A program made the translations under genes and the position numbers. A DNA stretch of 64,000 bases from Acidianus brierleyi (GTDB taxonomy: Archaea > Thermoproteota > Thermoprotei_A > Sulfolobales > Sulfolobaceae), in assembly GCF_003201835.2 (NCBI RefSeq), contig NZ_CP029289.2, forward strand, positions 558,001 to 622,000. Direction: 5' to 3'. The notes under the pieces are model-generated. The model had not been told where the DNA came from. It did no database searches and saw nothing but the letters and a program-made list of their open reading frames with translations. Of the stretch, positions 1 to 7,174 are shown in pieces. Each line of letters opens with the position of its first letter. Positions within the stretch are counted from its first letter, which is position 1.

Positions 1-82
1 TCGCACTCATAAAACTCGGCGTAAGCTCTTATACCAATTTCTTAGCTTCTATTATTTCCTTATCAAGGGGTTTGGGCTTCAT
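1..82 (-). pseudogene. 3' fragment of a PIN-domain (VapC) gene split by the IS607 element
   Basis: Reading leftward from position 82 gives MKPKPLDKEIIEAKK followed, after a one-base frame change, by IGIRAYAEFYEC. This resembles the usual C-terminal tail of a PIN toxin (acidic residue, then EAK.LGI...). The N-terminal 116 codons of a PIN protein lie on the same strand just beyond the IS607 element (1981-2331) and stop abruptly before this tail. I infer that both pieces are one vapC gene separated by the insertion. The exact junction and the frameshift position are not certain, and the fragment runs off the window edge. Confidence 0.4.
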
Positions 83-1368
83 AGGATTTCATAATATTTA
101 ATATCAATCCTCAGCCCTTGGACTTCACCAGAGTCACGGGGCATTGCCCCGTTCATACCCCTCCGCCCCTTTAGCGGGATAACCCCAACCCACCTACTCC
201 CAGTGGGAGTAAAAAAGAGGTGGGGAAACCCGCACATCTTGAGGTAAATATTCAATGATGCGTTCAATTGCCTATCCAGAGTGAACCCACACCTTACGCA
301 ATGAAAAGTCCTGCCGACCTTTCGGGAAACCCATCCACATCTGGGGCAGGACTTAGATGTAAGGTGTGGGTTCACCTCCTTAACGAAAGAACCGTAAAGT
401 GGTGCCTTATACTTTAAGACACTGTGAATTGTCCTCCACACAGTCCTTGAAATCCTCTTAGACAGCTTGTCATCAGCGTCTTGGAACATTGACTGCTTAT
501 TCAATTTTTCAACAGCAAACATTGTCACAGGATACATCTCCAGCAACTTGTTCACAAACTTGTGAACATAATCCAGCACGCGATTCCTCTCCCTATGAGA
601 ATACTTCCTCAACAACACCTTCCCCTTCTTACCGTGCTTTGAAGCAAAAGACTGTATTTTACTCCTCTTCAACTCCATACCGAATTTTAGACTATACAAC
701 TCCTTCAAGGAAAATGTAACAAACTTCTCCCCATCATAAGCGTCCAATGTGTAAAGATTACTATCAATTGCTAGGAAATCTAGGGGAGTAAACCAAGGTA
801 ATTTATAACGGAATGGTAGGTATACTTTGTCCTCCTTAATTATGGGCTCACCTAACTCAAGTCCTTCAACCCTCCTTGAAAACCATTTGTGAGACCAAGA
901 GAAGGTAATATACTCATACGGCCTTACAGTAATCCTAACTTCTTCGCCCTCAACTTTCCTAAGAGTAGACTTAACCCTAACGTAAACCTTCTTCAATCTA
1001 GGTTTCCTTAGCGATGCTTTTCCCTTCTCAACCCTCCTCTTCCAACCCCTCAATATTGAGTAAGCGTCATTTATTGCCTTGTCAACGTAATGGGAAGCTA
1101 GATTGTTAATCTTCTCAAGTTCGTCTCTTAATACCTTGTACACTTCCTTTTTCTTAGGCAGGGTTATTTTGACTTTCTTGCCTTTCTTCGTTTCTTTTTT
1201 CTCTATCTTAGTCCTCTCCCATAACCAGTCTAGAGCTTTCTGCATTAGGACTCTGTAGTTCTCTAGTAATATCTTGCTTTCCTCCTTCTTATCGTTCTTT
1301 AGGGAGTAAGTTAGGTAAACGTATTCCTCCTCTGGTTGGAATGATTTAAGCCTTAAGCTCTTCGACAC
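79..1368 (-). CDS. tnpB: TnpB RNA-guided nuclease of the IS607-type element
   Basis: This 429-aa protein has the TnpB plan: N-terminal wedge/OrfB helix-turn-helix-like region, a RuvC-like core and a zinc ribbon. The three RuvC acidic residues look intact: D in LAIDSNLYTLD (about residue 203), E in MFAVEKLN (about 294), and D in GFTLDRQLNASLNIY after the ribbon. The ribbon has two CxxC pairs (CPRCGW, CVRCGF). The last 50 codons after NIYLKMCGF are rich in GG/CC palindromes and overlap the element's right end, where TnpB guide RNA is normally encoded. The start overlaps the upstream serine recombinase by 23 bp, so the two are translationally coupled. By homology it cuts DNA next to a transposon-adjacent motif under omega-RNA guidance. 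Nothing suggests inactivation. Confidence 0.9.
   Translation of the reverse strand: MSKSLRLKSFQPEEEYVYLTYSLKNDKKEESKILLENYRVLMQKALDWLWERTKIEKKETKKGKKVKITLPKKKEVYKVLRDELEKINNLASHYVDKAINDAYSILRGWKRRVEKGKASLRKPRLKKVYVRVKSTLRKVEGEEVRITVRPYEYITFSWSHKWFSRRVEGLELGEPIIKEDKVYLPFRYKLPWFTPLDFLAIDSNLYTLDAYDGEKFVTFSLKELYSLKFGMELKRSKIQSFASKHGKKGKVLLRKYSHRERNRVLDYVHKFVNKLLEMYPVTMFAVEKLNKQSMFQDADDKLSKRISRTVWRTIHSVLKYKAPLYGSFVKEVNPHLTSKSCPRCGWVSRKVGRTFHCVRCGFTLDRQLNASLNIYLKMCGFPHLFFTPTGSRWVGVIPLKGRRGMNGAMPRDSGEVQGLRIDIKYYEIL
90..260 (-). ncRNA. Candidate omega-RNA / right-end scaffold overlapping the tnpB 3' end
   Basis: The 3' end of tnpB holds several perfect or near-perfect hairpins on the minus strand: TACTCCCACTGGGAGTA near 195-215, the pair GGGGTTATCCC / GGGGCGGAGGGG, and GGGGCAATGCCCC near 140. 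TnpB omega-RNAs are known to lie exactly here, with the guide taken from the flanking DNA just past the right end. The scaffold probably ends near 108 (reading leftward ...CCAAGGGCTGAGG). The guide would then come from the AT-rich flank 85-108, inside or next to the broken vapC gene. Extent and guide are inferred from position and hairpins only. Confidence 0.4.
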
Positions 1369-1924
1369 ATTTCTTCACCTTCTCATGACTCCTCATACCA
1401 TACAACTTTCCGCTAAATGATACCAGTATAGAGATCAAATCTTCTATTAGTTCTTGTTCTGGTGTTTTGTCCTCCTTATTTAATACCACGAGTTCACAGT
1501 TGTGTGCTTTGCATACTTCTTCAATTATCTCGAAGCCAAACCTTACAAGCCTGTCTGGGTAGGCTATGACAACTTTCGATACTTCGTTGTTTAGTATCAT
1601 TCTTAGTAATTTGAGGAATCCTTTTCTCTTCATGTTTAATCCAGATCCAATGTCTGTTATTACTTGGTCGTAGTCCTTAACGTTCTCCTCTAGGTATTTT
1701 ACTTGGTTTATCAAGTCGTCTTTCTGTGTGTTTGATGATACTCTTGCGTAAAGTATCACTTTCCTCTTTCTAACAATCCCCACCAGTCTTTCGACGTCTT
1801 CTTCCTTGAACCTCCACTTTCCAGTTTCTAGTATCACGGGTTTTATGTACCCTTTCTTAACATATTCTCTGAGTGTTGCATAGGATATTCCTAGGCGTTG
1901 GCACACTTCCTTGGGTCTTAGCAT
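1346..1924 (-). CDS. tnpA: IS607-type serine recombinase (TnpA)
   Basis: The protein is 192 aa. Residues 1-50 form a MerR/excisionase-like winged helix (MLRPKEVCQRLGISYATLRE...). From about residue 55 the serine-resolvase catalytic domain follows, with the motif YARVSSNTQKDDL containing the nucleophilic serine and the downstream arginines of the active site (PDRLVRFG). The DNA-binding domain at the N-terminus rather than the C-terminus is the hallmark of IS607 transposases. It would excise and insert the element through a circular intermediate with little target specificity. It overlaps tnpB by 23 bp. Confidence 0.92.
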   Translation of the reverse strand: MLRPKEVCQRLGISYATLREYVKKGYIKPVILETGKWRFKEEDVERLVGIVRKRKVILYARVSSNTQKDDLINQVKYLEENVKDYDQVITDIGSGLNMKRKGFLKLLRMILNNEVSKVVIAYPDRLVRFGFEIIEEVCKAHNCELVVLNKEDKTPEQELIEDLISILVSFSGKLYGMRSHEKVKKCVEELKA

Positions 1925-1980
1925 TATATAAAAATTTATGATGAAATAATATAAACTTTACGGTTTATCGGAAACTGCTG

Positions 1981-2331
1981 TCAACGGCTTAATATTTCAC
2001 ATCCCATGCTGATACTCGCTGAAAGGTGAAGGAGGTCTAATGTCTTTAATTTCACTCTGTTACTCATCCTCAAGGCAAGGTCGAATACTCTATTGAATTC
2101 TACATCCTCTACTTTACAACCGCATTTCTCTAGAGCATAATCTACGAGGGCATTAAGCTCTTCTTCTGAGAGTTTAAGAGTTCGTGAAAAGACAGAATAA
2201 AGTTCAGTAACTACAAGCTTGCTTATTACCTTTTCTCCGTCTTTGGGAGATTTTGCAATAGCTTTTTCGTGGTTCGGATCTTTCTCGTTAATTAGAGCTA
2301 TTATAATACTGCTATCGATATAATATTTCAT
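1981..2331 (-). pseudogene. vapC: VapC-like PIN ribonuclease, C-terminally truncated by IS607
   Basis: The 116-aa product begins MKYYIDSSIIIALINEKD, the PIN motif with the first catalytic Asp. It keeps VVTELYSVFSR (catalytic Glu) and TLDLLHLSASISMGCEIL (third acidic residue). It then ends at LSR, before the fourth strand and last acidic motif seen in intact PIN proteins. The likely missing tail lies beyond the IS607 element at 1-82. The start overlaps the stop of an upstream small gene as ATGA, the usual antitoxin-toxin coupling. Loss of the tail probably abolishes or weakens RNase activity. Confidence 0.75.
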
Positions 2332-2501
2332 TCCCTTTCCCTTAATAAGTCTTCAGAAGTCGGTAGCTCGAAAGGTATCCCTTCTTTTAACCATTTTTCA
2401 GTTAGTTCAAGGTTAAAGATTAATGAGCTCCCTGCTCGTGTTATAGTCTGACAGGCCAAGATATCTACGTATATCCTTTGTTTTGTTGTGATTCTCTTCT
2501 T
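2328..2501 (-). CDS. Small antitoxin-like gene preceding vapC
   Basis: An open frame of 57 codons ends ...PTSEDLLRERE and its TGA overlaps the vapC ATG (ATGA), as in a VapBC pair. The readable part runs from ITTKQRIYVDILACQTI through LELTEKWLKEGI. There is no ATG; a TTG at 2459 is the only canonical start, giving 43 aa. The N-terminal DNA-binding part typical of VapB is not obvious, so this may be an antitoxin remnant. It lies immediately upstream of vapC and downstream (in transcription) of the MFS gene of the peptide cassette. No recognised family. Confidence 0.4.
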   Translation of the reverse strand, partial: KKRITTKQRIYVDILACQTITRAGSSLIFNLELTEKWLKEGIPFELPTSEDLLRERE

Positions 2502-2596
2502 TTATTCTTTAGCTGATGTAGAAACTAAAATATCTACAGTCTTATATATTAAAAAAGTCATATATTTCCCTGTTGAACAAATTTGTTCCTAGTTTT

Positions 2597-3793
2597 TTAA
2601 TGATCGATTTTCTTCAACTTAAATATTGATGACACTAATAATATATCTAGAACAACAAAGATAATTACGGCTATTAATACGGACCAGAAATATGATATCA
2701 GAGAAATTATTAATGAACTTATGATGGTAAAGACAGCGTCAAATACCGAGGAAATTGAGCCCATTATAGAGGAAGATGTCGCGAAAGTTTCCTCTGGGAT
2801 CGAACTATACATTAAGTAAGAAAAATAATAATTTGCGAAAGAACCGGCTATACTTGATAGAAATAGAATAACATAAATTATCGGTAATAATTGCTCGTTA
2901 GTGAAAAATACTAAAGAAATATCTGAGACGTCTGAAAGCACAAATAAGAACGTCATCCAGGCTTTGCTATTTATGCTAAATTTGTAGCCTAATTTGTTAC
3001 CAACTAAGCTACCGATAATGAAAATAATGCTCCATAAGCCTATAAATACGGGCGGTAGATGTAAAGCGTAGTAAACTAGATATACGATAAACAAGTTTAT
3101 TAAGGATCCCGGTAAGGAATAAATTATATTGAATATTAAAATTGTTTTTAATACATTATTTTTTATTATATTTAAAAACCCTACCTTAAAAGTGCTTATA
3201 TATGACTGTTGAGCCACCTCATTATCTACTCTCCTAACGCTTAACAAAAACGCTAGGCCGATTAATGTAATGATCACGATTAACGTTAGGTTTTTGAATA
3301 AGCTTAGAGCGAGTAATAAAGTTCCTAAAATTTGACCTGTAGCCAAGGCTACGATTTCATATTTTCTAACTAAATAAATTCCCCTCTGGTAATCAGTCAT
3401 AAGAATTTTAAATAGTTTATCAAGTGCAGTTGACTCAAGAGCTTTTATGATACTGCTAAATGGAATACCTATGAGCAACACGGTGAAGAAAAGTAACTTT
3501 AATTTGACTAAGTATAAAAATATAGGGTAAAGCGAGATAATAGTAATTATGTCTAGTACGTAACCTATTTTCAGTAATTTGACAATATCTTTATATTTAT
3601 CAATTAAAGGGGATTCAAACAGTTGTATGTGTGGAAATATGTAATTAGTTATACTGAATAACGTATATGTTAGTACCAGACCTATTATCCCAAGAAGATG
3701 CCACAAAAAGAAATAACCTAGAGAATTCTCAGCAACTATTAATAAAAATTTAAATATTATTAACTTTCTTACCTCGTCCATTATCATCACCAT
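2597..3793 (-). CDS. MFS-like 12-TM exporter of the peptide cassette
   Basis: The 398-aa protein is almost entirely hydrophobic, with about 12 predicted membrane segments arranged as two halves joined near residue 190 (SVRRVDNEVAQQ). Short basic loops such as RGIYLVRKYE are compatible with the major facilitator fold, although the canonical GxxxDRxGRR loop is absent, so the assignment is by architecture. It overlaps the upstream radical SAM gene by 44 bp, which strongly suggests co-translation. Three closely spaced Met codons (3793, 3787, 3781) make the exact start uncertain. In context it is the best candidate to export the peptide made by the two upstream genes, or to give immunity to it. 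MFS exporters in RiPP clusters are known; a role here is inferred. Confidence 0.65.
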   Translation of the reverse strand: MVMIMDEVRKLIIFKFLLIVAENSLGYFFLWHLLGIIGLVLTYTLFSITNYIFPHIQLFESPLIDKYKDIVKLLKIGYVLDIITIISLYPIFLYLVKLKLLFFTVLLIGIPFSSIIKALESTALDKLFKILMTDYQRGIYLVRKYEIVALATGQILGTLLLALSLFKNLTLIVIITLIGLAFLLSVRRVDNEVAQQSYISTFKVGFLNIIKNNVLKTILIFNIIYSLPGSLINLFIVYLVYYALHLPPVFIGLWSIIFIIGSLVGNKLGYKFSINSKAWMTFLFVLSDVSDISLVFFTNEQLLPIIYVILFLSSIAGSFANYYFSYLMYSSIPEETFATSSSIMGSISSVFDAVFTIISSLIISLISYFWSVLIAVIIFVVLDILLVSSIFKLKKIDH

Positions 3794-5129
3794 AATTCTT
3801 TAGAAAATGTGTTAATAGTACCTTTTTACCAAGGTCTGTATTAACATAAGTTAGTATTTCGTCTTTGGGGCAATGTTTCATTGCCCTACAACCACCATAG
3901 CATAATGCCCCTACTTGACAATTAAGGTAGCATTTCCTTATTTCTCCAAAAGCCTCTATTAAATACTGAGAGTTAGTTATTTTAATGCCTCCATCATCAG
4001 TTATAATTCCAAAATACTTCGGAGTATAAAGATACCCGGGACATTTGTAAACCCTTAAGAATTCATCAATTGCATAACCATGTTTAGCTACGTAAGTACA
4101 AGGGCCATGAAGATATGCTGGACTGGTCTTAAAGCCCAATTCTTGAGCAAACAACTCAAGTTTTATTAATTCCATAGCCTCAGTCTGTGAAACTTCTGGT
4201 AAATAATATTCATTCTTCATATAAACTTCTTGAGTCTCATATATCCAATGAGGGGAAAAGACTACTTTATCGACTAAATCACCCAAATCCTCTTTAATCT
4301 TCAATAATAATTTTCTTACTGATTCAATATTATCATAATTTATATTAGATCTTAAGGATATATCAAATGGATATTTCTCTACTAATTTAATAAAATTATT
4401 ATAAACTAAATCAAAACTGCTACCTCCCCCTGCTAAGGGTCTTCTCTTATCCATAACTTCTTTCATACCATCTATCGTAATTTGAATTCCTATAGGACTA
4501 GAATCTGATAATTCCACTAGCTTCTCTATTTTATCCTCAGTGAGAAGGCTACCATTGGTTATGATTACTTCTTCCAAAGAGATATTTTTATTAAGTTTTA
4601 TATTAACTAATTCATTATGAATTTTTATTATTTCATTAAAGGCCAATAATGGTTCACCTCCATAATAAACCAAATGTATTTTACGTATATTATTTTGATC
4701 AACGTATTTCTTAACAAAATTTATAAATTTATCAGCTCTTTTATCATTTATTACCTCTCCGTCCTTTCTATATGTTTGATAACAATAAGGGCAAACAAAA
4801 TTACATTTACCAGAAATTGCAAACCAAATTTCCATTCCGTTATAATTGGTTAATGTATTAAATCTGAATTCTATGATATTATGCTTATACCTATTTATAT
4901 CATAATCAAATAATATATTTAATCTCTGCAGATCATTTATTAGTTCAATTAGTTCTTGATCAGCCAGTCTTACGTTAGCATTATTAATATATTCTAACAA
5001 TTTATTCCATAAATCTTTATTAACTTCTATTATAGCATGATTTATCTGATTAAATAAAATAATACTGTCGTTGTTATTAAAATAAATTAAAAAAGGAGAT
5101 AAATAATATCTTTTCATAGAAAACCACAT
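3750..5129 (-). CDS. Radical SAM-SPASM peptide maturase with probable N-terminal RRE domain
   Basis: This is a 459-aa protein. Residues 1-85 (FNNNDSIILFNQINHAII...LNILFDYD) have the length and pattern of a PqqD-like RiPP recognition element. Residues 105-300 are the radical SAM barrel: CNFVCPYC is the CxxxCxxC ligand of the SAM-cleaving [4Fe-4S] cluster and VYYGGEPLL the GGEP-type SAM motif. The C-terminal part carries a SPASM set: CTYVAKHGYAIDEF...C, then CYLNCQVGALCYGGC (Cx3Cx5Cx3C) and HCP, enough for two auxiliary clusters. Enzymes of this layout install thioether or C-C crosslinks on ribosomal peptides. The neighbour upstream encodes a Cys-rich peptide domain, the obvious substrate. A second Met at 5117 (MKRYYLSPF) has a better spaced GGATGTGG and may be the true start. 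Confidence 0.88.
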   Translation of the reverse strand: MWFSMKRYYLSPFLIYFNNNDSIILFNQINHAIIEVNKDLWNKLLEYINNANVRLADQELIELINDLQRLNILFDYDINRYKHNIIEFRFNTLTNYNGMEIWFAISGKCNFVCPYCYQTYRKDGEVINDKRADKFINFVKKYVDQNNIRKIHLVYYGGEPLLAFNEIIKIHNELVNIKLNKNISLEEVIITNGSLLTEDKIEKLVELSDSSPIGIQITIDGMKEVMDKRRPLAGGGSSFDLVYNNFIKLVEKYPFDISLRSNINYDNIESVRKLLLKIKEDLGDLVDKVVFSPHWIYETQEVYMKNEYYLPEVSQTEAMELIKLELFAQELGFKTSPAYLHGPCTYVAKHGYAIDEFLRVYKCPGYLYTPKYFGIITDDGGIKITNSQYLIEAFGEIRKCYLNCQVGALCYGGCRAMKHCPKDEILTYVNTDLGKKVLLTHFLKNYGDDNGRGKKVNNI

Positions 5130-5148
5130 CCTTTTAAATCATTGCTAT

Positions 5149-5235
5149 TTTCTTGGGCAGATCTACTAATATTATCTTTTCATCAGCTAAAAACTGCATT
5201 TCTTGGGCAGATCTACTAATATTATCTTTTCATCA
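5149..5235 (-). repeat. 37-bp tandem direct repeat (period 50) at the 3' end of the Hint gene
   Basis: Positions 5149-5185 and 5199-5235 are identical (37 bp, core CTTGGGCAGATCTACTAAT) with a 13-bp filler. Read on the minus strand, each copy encodes DEKIILVDLPKK. The first ends the present gene as ...KKCSF-stop. The second, no longer translated, would have ended ...KKIAMI-stop. A 50-bp tandem duplication has therefore changed the C-terminus of the Hint protein and pushed the old stop into the intergenic gap. Confidence 0.9.
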
Positions 5236-5684
5236 TTCTCGCCTAACGCATAAAATAATGTTCCTTCTACTTTTAAATCCCATGTATGTTCATATATGCT
5301 TGTTTCTACACCTACATCTTTTGCTAAAGCTAAACTTTGCAGATTACCATTAGACAGCACTATGGGCTGTGTAGGCGATAATTTTAAACCCTTATATATG
5401 TATATCCTTTGTACACCTTCATAATAAATCTCCTCTATTGGCTTATATCCATCTGGCGTCAGTATTAAGTCTCCTACTTTCAATTCCCTAAATTTCCTAG
5501 GCCCGTTAGGCGTTATTAAAACTAAATCATCAGTAAAACATCCTCCTCCTCCTCCAAAACAAATTGGATTACAAAAATTTCCACAGCCGAAACAGAAATT
5601 AGGCTCCAAAAAATTAAACATATCATCTCCTTCGTATAAGATTCTATACTTTGGTTCTATTAATGTATTATCTATACTTTCCAT
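5187..5684 (-). CDS. RiPP-precursor-like peptide fused to a Hint (autoprocessing) domain
   Basis: The 165-aa protein has three parts. Residues 1-29 look like an acidic leader (MESIDNTLIEPKYRILYEG...). Residues 30-49 are a Cys/Gly/Phe-rich stretch (FCFGCGNFCNPICFGGGGG). From C50 a Hint-type fold follows: CFTDDLVLITPNG (block A with the splice cysteine), KVGDLILTPDG, SPTQPIVLSNG (block B position; the usual TxxH is SxxQ here), and WDLKVEGTLFYALG (block F-like). The usual C-terminal His-Asn is missing. Gly-Cys cleavage at residue 49/50 would release a Gly5-tailed, Cys-rich peptide. It is followed by the radical SAM-SPASM gene 58 bp downstream. The start has a good GGGGATC site. Alternative: a degenerate intein or Hint toxin domain of unknown role. 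The combination is not one I know described. Confidence 0.7.
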   Translation of the reverse strand: MESIDNTLIEPKYRILYEGDDMFNFLEPNFCFGCGNFCNPICFGGGGGCFTDDLVLITPNGPRKFRELKVGDLILTPDGYKPIEEIYYEGVQRIYIYKGLKLSPTQPIVLSNGNLQSLALAKDVGVETSIYEHTWDLKVEGTLFYALGENDEKIILVDLPKKCSF

Positions 5685-5933
5685 TTTTGATCCCCTGACT
5701 AGTTTTTACACTTAAACTTCTTTTTTTTCTTAACTCTCCTAATACCTTAAAAATTATTAAATATTGGCGTACTAATTATATCTAAGAATATTGAAGATTT
5801 TTAGTCTTCTATTCCACTTAAATAAACATTTATAAATAATTTGTAATGATAAATACTAGGATTACGTTTCTACAATATTTATTATTTTTTCTTCAGATCT
5901 TAAAAGTTAGTATGGAATCTTTTTTTCACATAA
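5595..5933 (-). repeat. 339-bp inverted repeat, arm 1 (promoter + leader of the Hint peptide gene)
   Basis: Bases 5595-5933 are, as far as can be checked by eye, the exact reverse complement of 6265-6603 (positions pair as x and 12198-x). The arm covers the first 30 codons of the Hint-peptide gene, its promoter and about 250 bp upstream. Identity over 339 bp at this AT content means a recent duplication or ongoing gene conversion. The arm ends inside the gene exactly at the start of the Cys-rich core. Confidence 0.95.
5689..5728 (-). promoter_or_regulatory. Promoter and ribosome-binding site of the peptide cassette
   Basis: On the minus strand an A-rich BRE-like run (5721-5728) precedes a TATA-like GAAGTTTAAG (5711-5720), placed about 31 bp before the ATG. 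GGGGATC at 5689-5695 is 4 bp from the ATG and fits the archaeal Shine-Dalgarno. The whole block is inside the inverted repeat, so an identical copy (TATA-like 6478-6487) faces the other way. Confidence 0.5.
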
Positions 5934-6264
5934 GAAAATACATAAGAAGTCTAAAGAATGGGATTTTTGGTAGAAACGTTTGTATAAGGGAAGCAGTACC
6001 TAATTATATGAGACGGACTAAAGCCACGGGATGAATAAAGTCAAGAGGTTTAGGTAATTCCCCCATTAATTTTATCTTTAGCTCAAATATTTTCCTTGAC
6101 GAACTCAAACAACTGCTAAGGATCCTATTCAAAGGAGGAAATTACTTGACAAAACTGTGTAAGGAGGGAGAAGAGCCTTAAATTACACCAAAACTGAGGA
6201 AGCAAGAAAGGTGATCAAGAGTCTAGAAAGAATGTGTTATGGAAACAAGGGTACTCATAGTCTT
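5934..6264 (+). other. 331-bp spacer between the inverted arms, with degraded coding remnants
   Basis: The plus strand shows two open stretches broken by stops. One reads NFIFSSNIFLDELKQLLRIL and continues LFKGGNYLTKLCKEGEEP-stop. The next reads NYTKTEEARKVIKSLERM and runs on to CYGNKGTHSLLCEKK. They look protein-coding in composition but match no family I recognise; a decayed transposase is the likeliest source. There is no intact gene in this spacer. Confidence 0.4.
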
Positions 6265-6603
6265 TTATGTGAAAAAAAGATTCCATACTAACTTTTAAGA
6301 TCTGAAGAAAAAATAATAAATATTGTAGAAACGTAATCCTAGTATTTATCATTACAAATTATTTATAAATGTTTATTTAAGTGGAATAGAAGACTAAAAA
6401 TCTTCAATATTCTTAGATATAATTAGTACGCCAATATTTAATAATTTTTAAGGTATTAGGAGAGTTAAGAAAAAAAAGAAGTTTAAGTGTAAAAACTAGT
6501 CAGGGGATCAAAAATGGAAAGTATAGATAATACATTAATAGAACCAAAGTATAGAATCTTATACGAAGGAGATGATATGTTTAATTTTTTGGAGCCTAAT
6601 TTC
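6265..6603 (+). repeat. 339-bp inverted repeat, arm 2
   Basis: This is the second arm of the perfect inverted repeat (see arm 1). It carries an intact copy of the cassette promoter and the first 30 codons of the Hint-peptide gene on the plus strand. It then joins unrelated DNA at 6604. The breakpoint lies at the codon before the first core cysteine. Confidence 0.95.
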
Positions 6604-6672
6604 ATTGCTTGTCATCCGTTTTGTGCTCCAGTCGTATGGGACCCTTTCACCAAGAAGGGAAAAAGCTGCTGA
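6514..6672 (+). pseudogene. Truncated second copy of the Hint-peptide leader with a foreign tail
   Basis: From ATG 6514 the first 30 residues are identical to those of the gene at 5684 (MESIDNTLIEP...LEPNF). After the repeat junction the frame continues as IACHPFCAPVVWDPFTKKGK then SC-stop, for a total of 52 aa. The tail is probably accidental read-through into a neighbouring remnant, but it is in frame, has three cysteines and keeps the complete promoter, RBS and leader. It could therefore still be made and bound by the RRE of the maturase. The Hint domain is absent. I treat it as a truncated duplicate. Confidence 0.55.
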
Positions 6673-7174
6673 TGACTTCGAGAAGATAATGCAAGTCCTT
6701 AAGGACGAGTTGGACAACGAGAGACTAAGACTGGACATGGTCTTCGCTGATAGGGATTCTGGCGGTGTAGCCAAATCAACAGCCCCTTGAACACTCATGC
6801 CCCTCCTCTGACCAAGAATGTTGTCTCCCCTCTCGAGTATAACTAGATAAGCACTAGAATTATGCTCAAGACATAAGAGACTAACGTACCTATTTCCCCC
6901 ATAACTAACATCAAATTGCTCCAAACCTCTTTACACACACTCAGAGCCTTTGCAACCATGACAAACTCCAATCTCCAAGAAAAACTATTCATAAGTATGA
7001 AAAGGTGGGGTATTAGGGATGTTTTGGCGGAGTTTCAGATTTAGGACTTGTGATATCGCTGACTCCTCCTCATCTTGGAAGGGTGAGGGTTCCCATCTCA
7101 TCGTTCCCACCATCGATTCGGGACCACATTTCTCATTTGAGGGCAGTAGGGGGTATCAGAGCTCCCCCCACATA
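6604..7174 (+). pseudogene. Degraded coding remnant, probably transposase-derived
   Basis: Two plus-strand stretches look like real protein pieces in different frames. One is REKAADDFEKIMQVLKDELD continuing NERLRLDMVFADRDSGG (about 6650-6770). The other (about 6870-7044) ends TNSNLQEKLFISMKRWGIRD then VLAEFQI-stop. Stops and frame changes separate them. The base composition is richer in G+C than the neighbours, as in the IS elements on both sides. I do not recognise the family. The last 130 bp (7045-7174) hold GC-rich short palindromes such as GGGGTATCAGAGCTCCCC. Confidence 0.35.

Larger units (their letters stand above)
85..1978 (-). mobile_element. IS607-family element (serine recombinase + TnpB)
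   Basis: The recombinase-then-TnpB order, the overlapping reading frames and the MerR-like DNA-binding head on the recombinase define an IS607-type element, like the archaeal ISC1904/ISC1913 group. No terminal inverted repeats are visible and none are expected. The right edge falls between the recombinase start (1924) and the broken PIN gene (1981). The left edge is near the end of the tnpB hairpins (about 85-110). Both genes look complete, so the element may still be mobile. Confidence 0.75.

Noticed and set aside
489..719. Plus-strand frame inside tnpB
   Set aside because: Lies opposite the conserved RuvC coding sequence and has no protein-like motif.
5595..6603. Inverted repeats as an invertible promoter switch for the peptide gene
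   Set aside because: Recombination between the arms would flip only the 331-bp spacer, and the promoters lie inside the arms, so expression would not change. No invertase gene is next to it.
6572..6790. Open frame starting in the repeat arm and reading into REKAADDFEKIMQ
   Set aside because: Its first part is the leader arm in a wrong frame; only the second half is protein-like, and it is a remnant of another gene.
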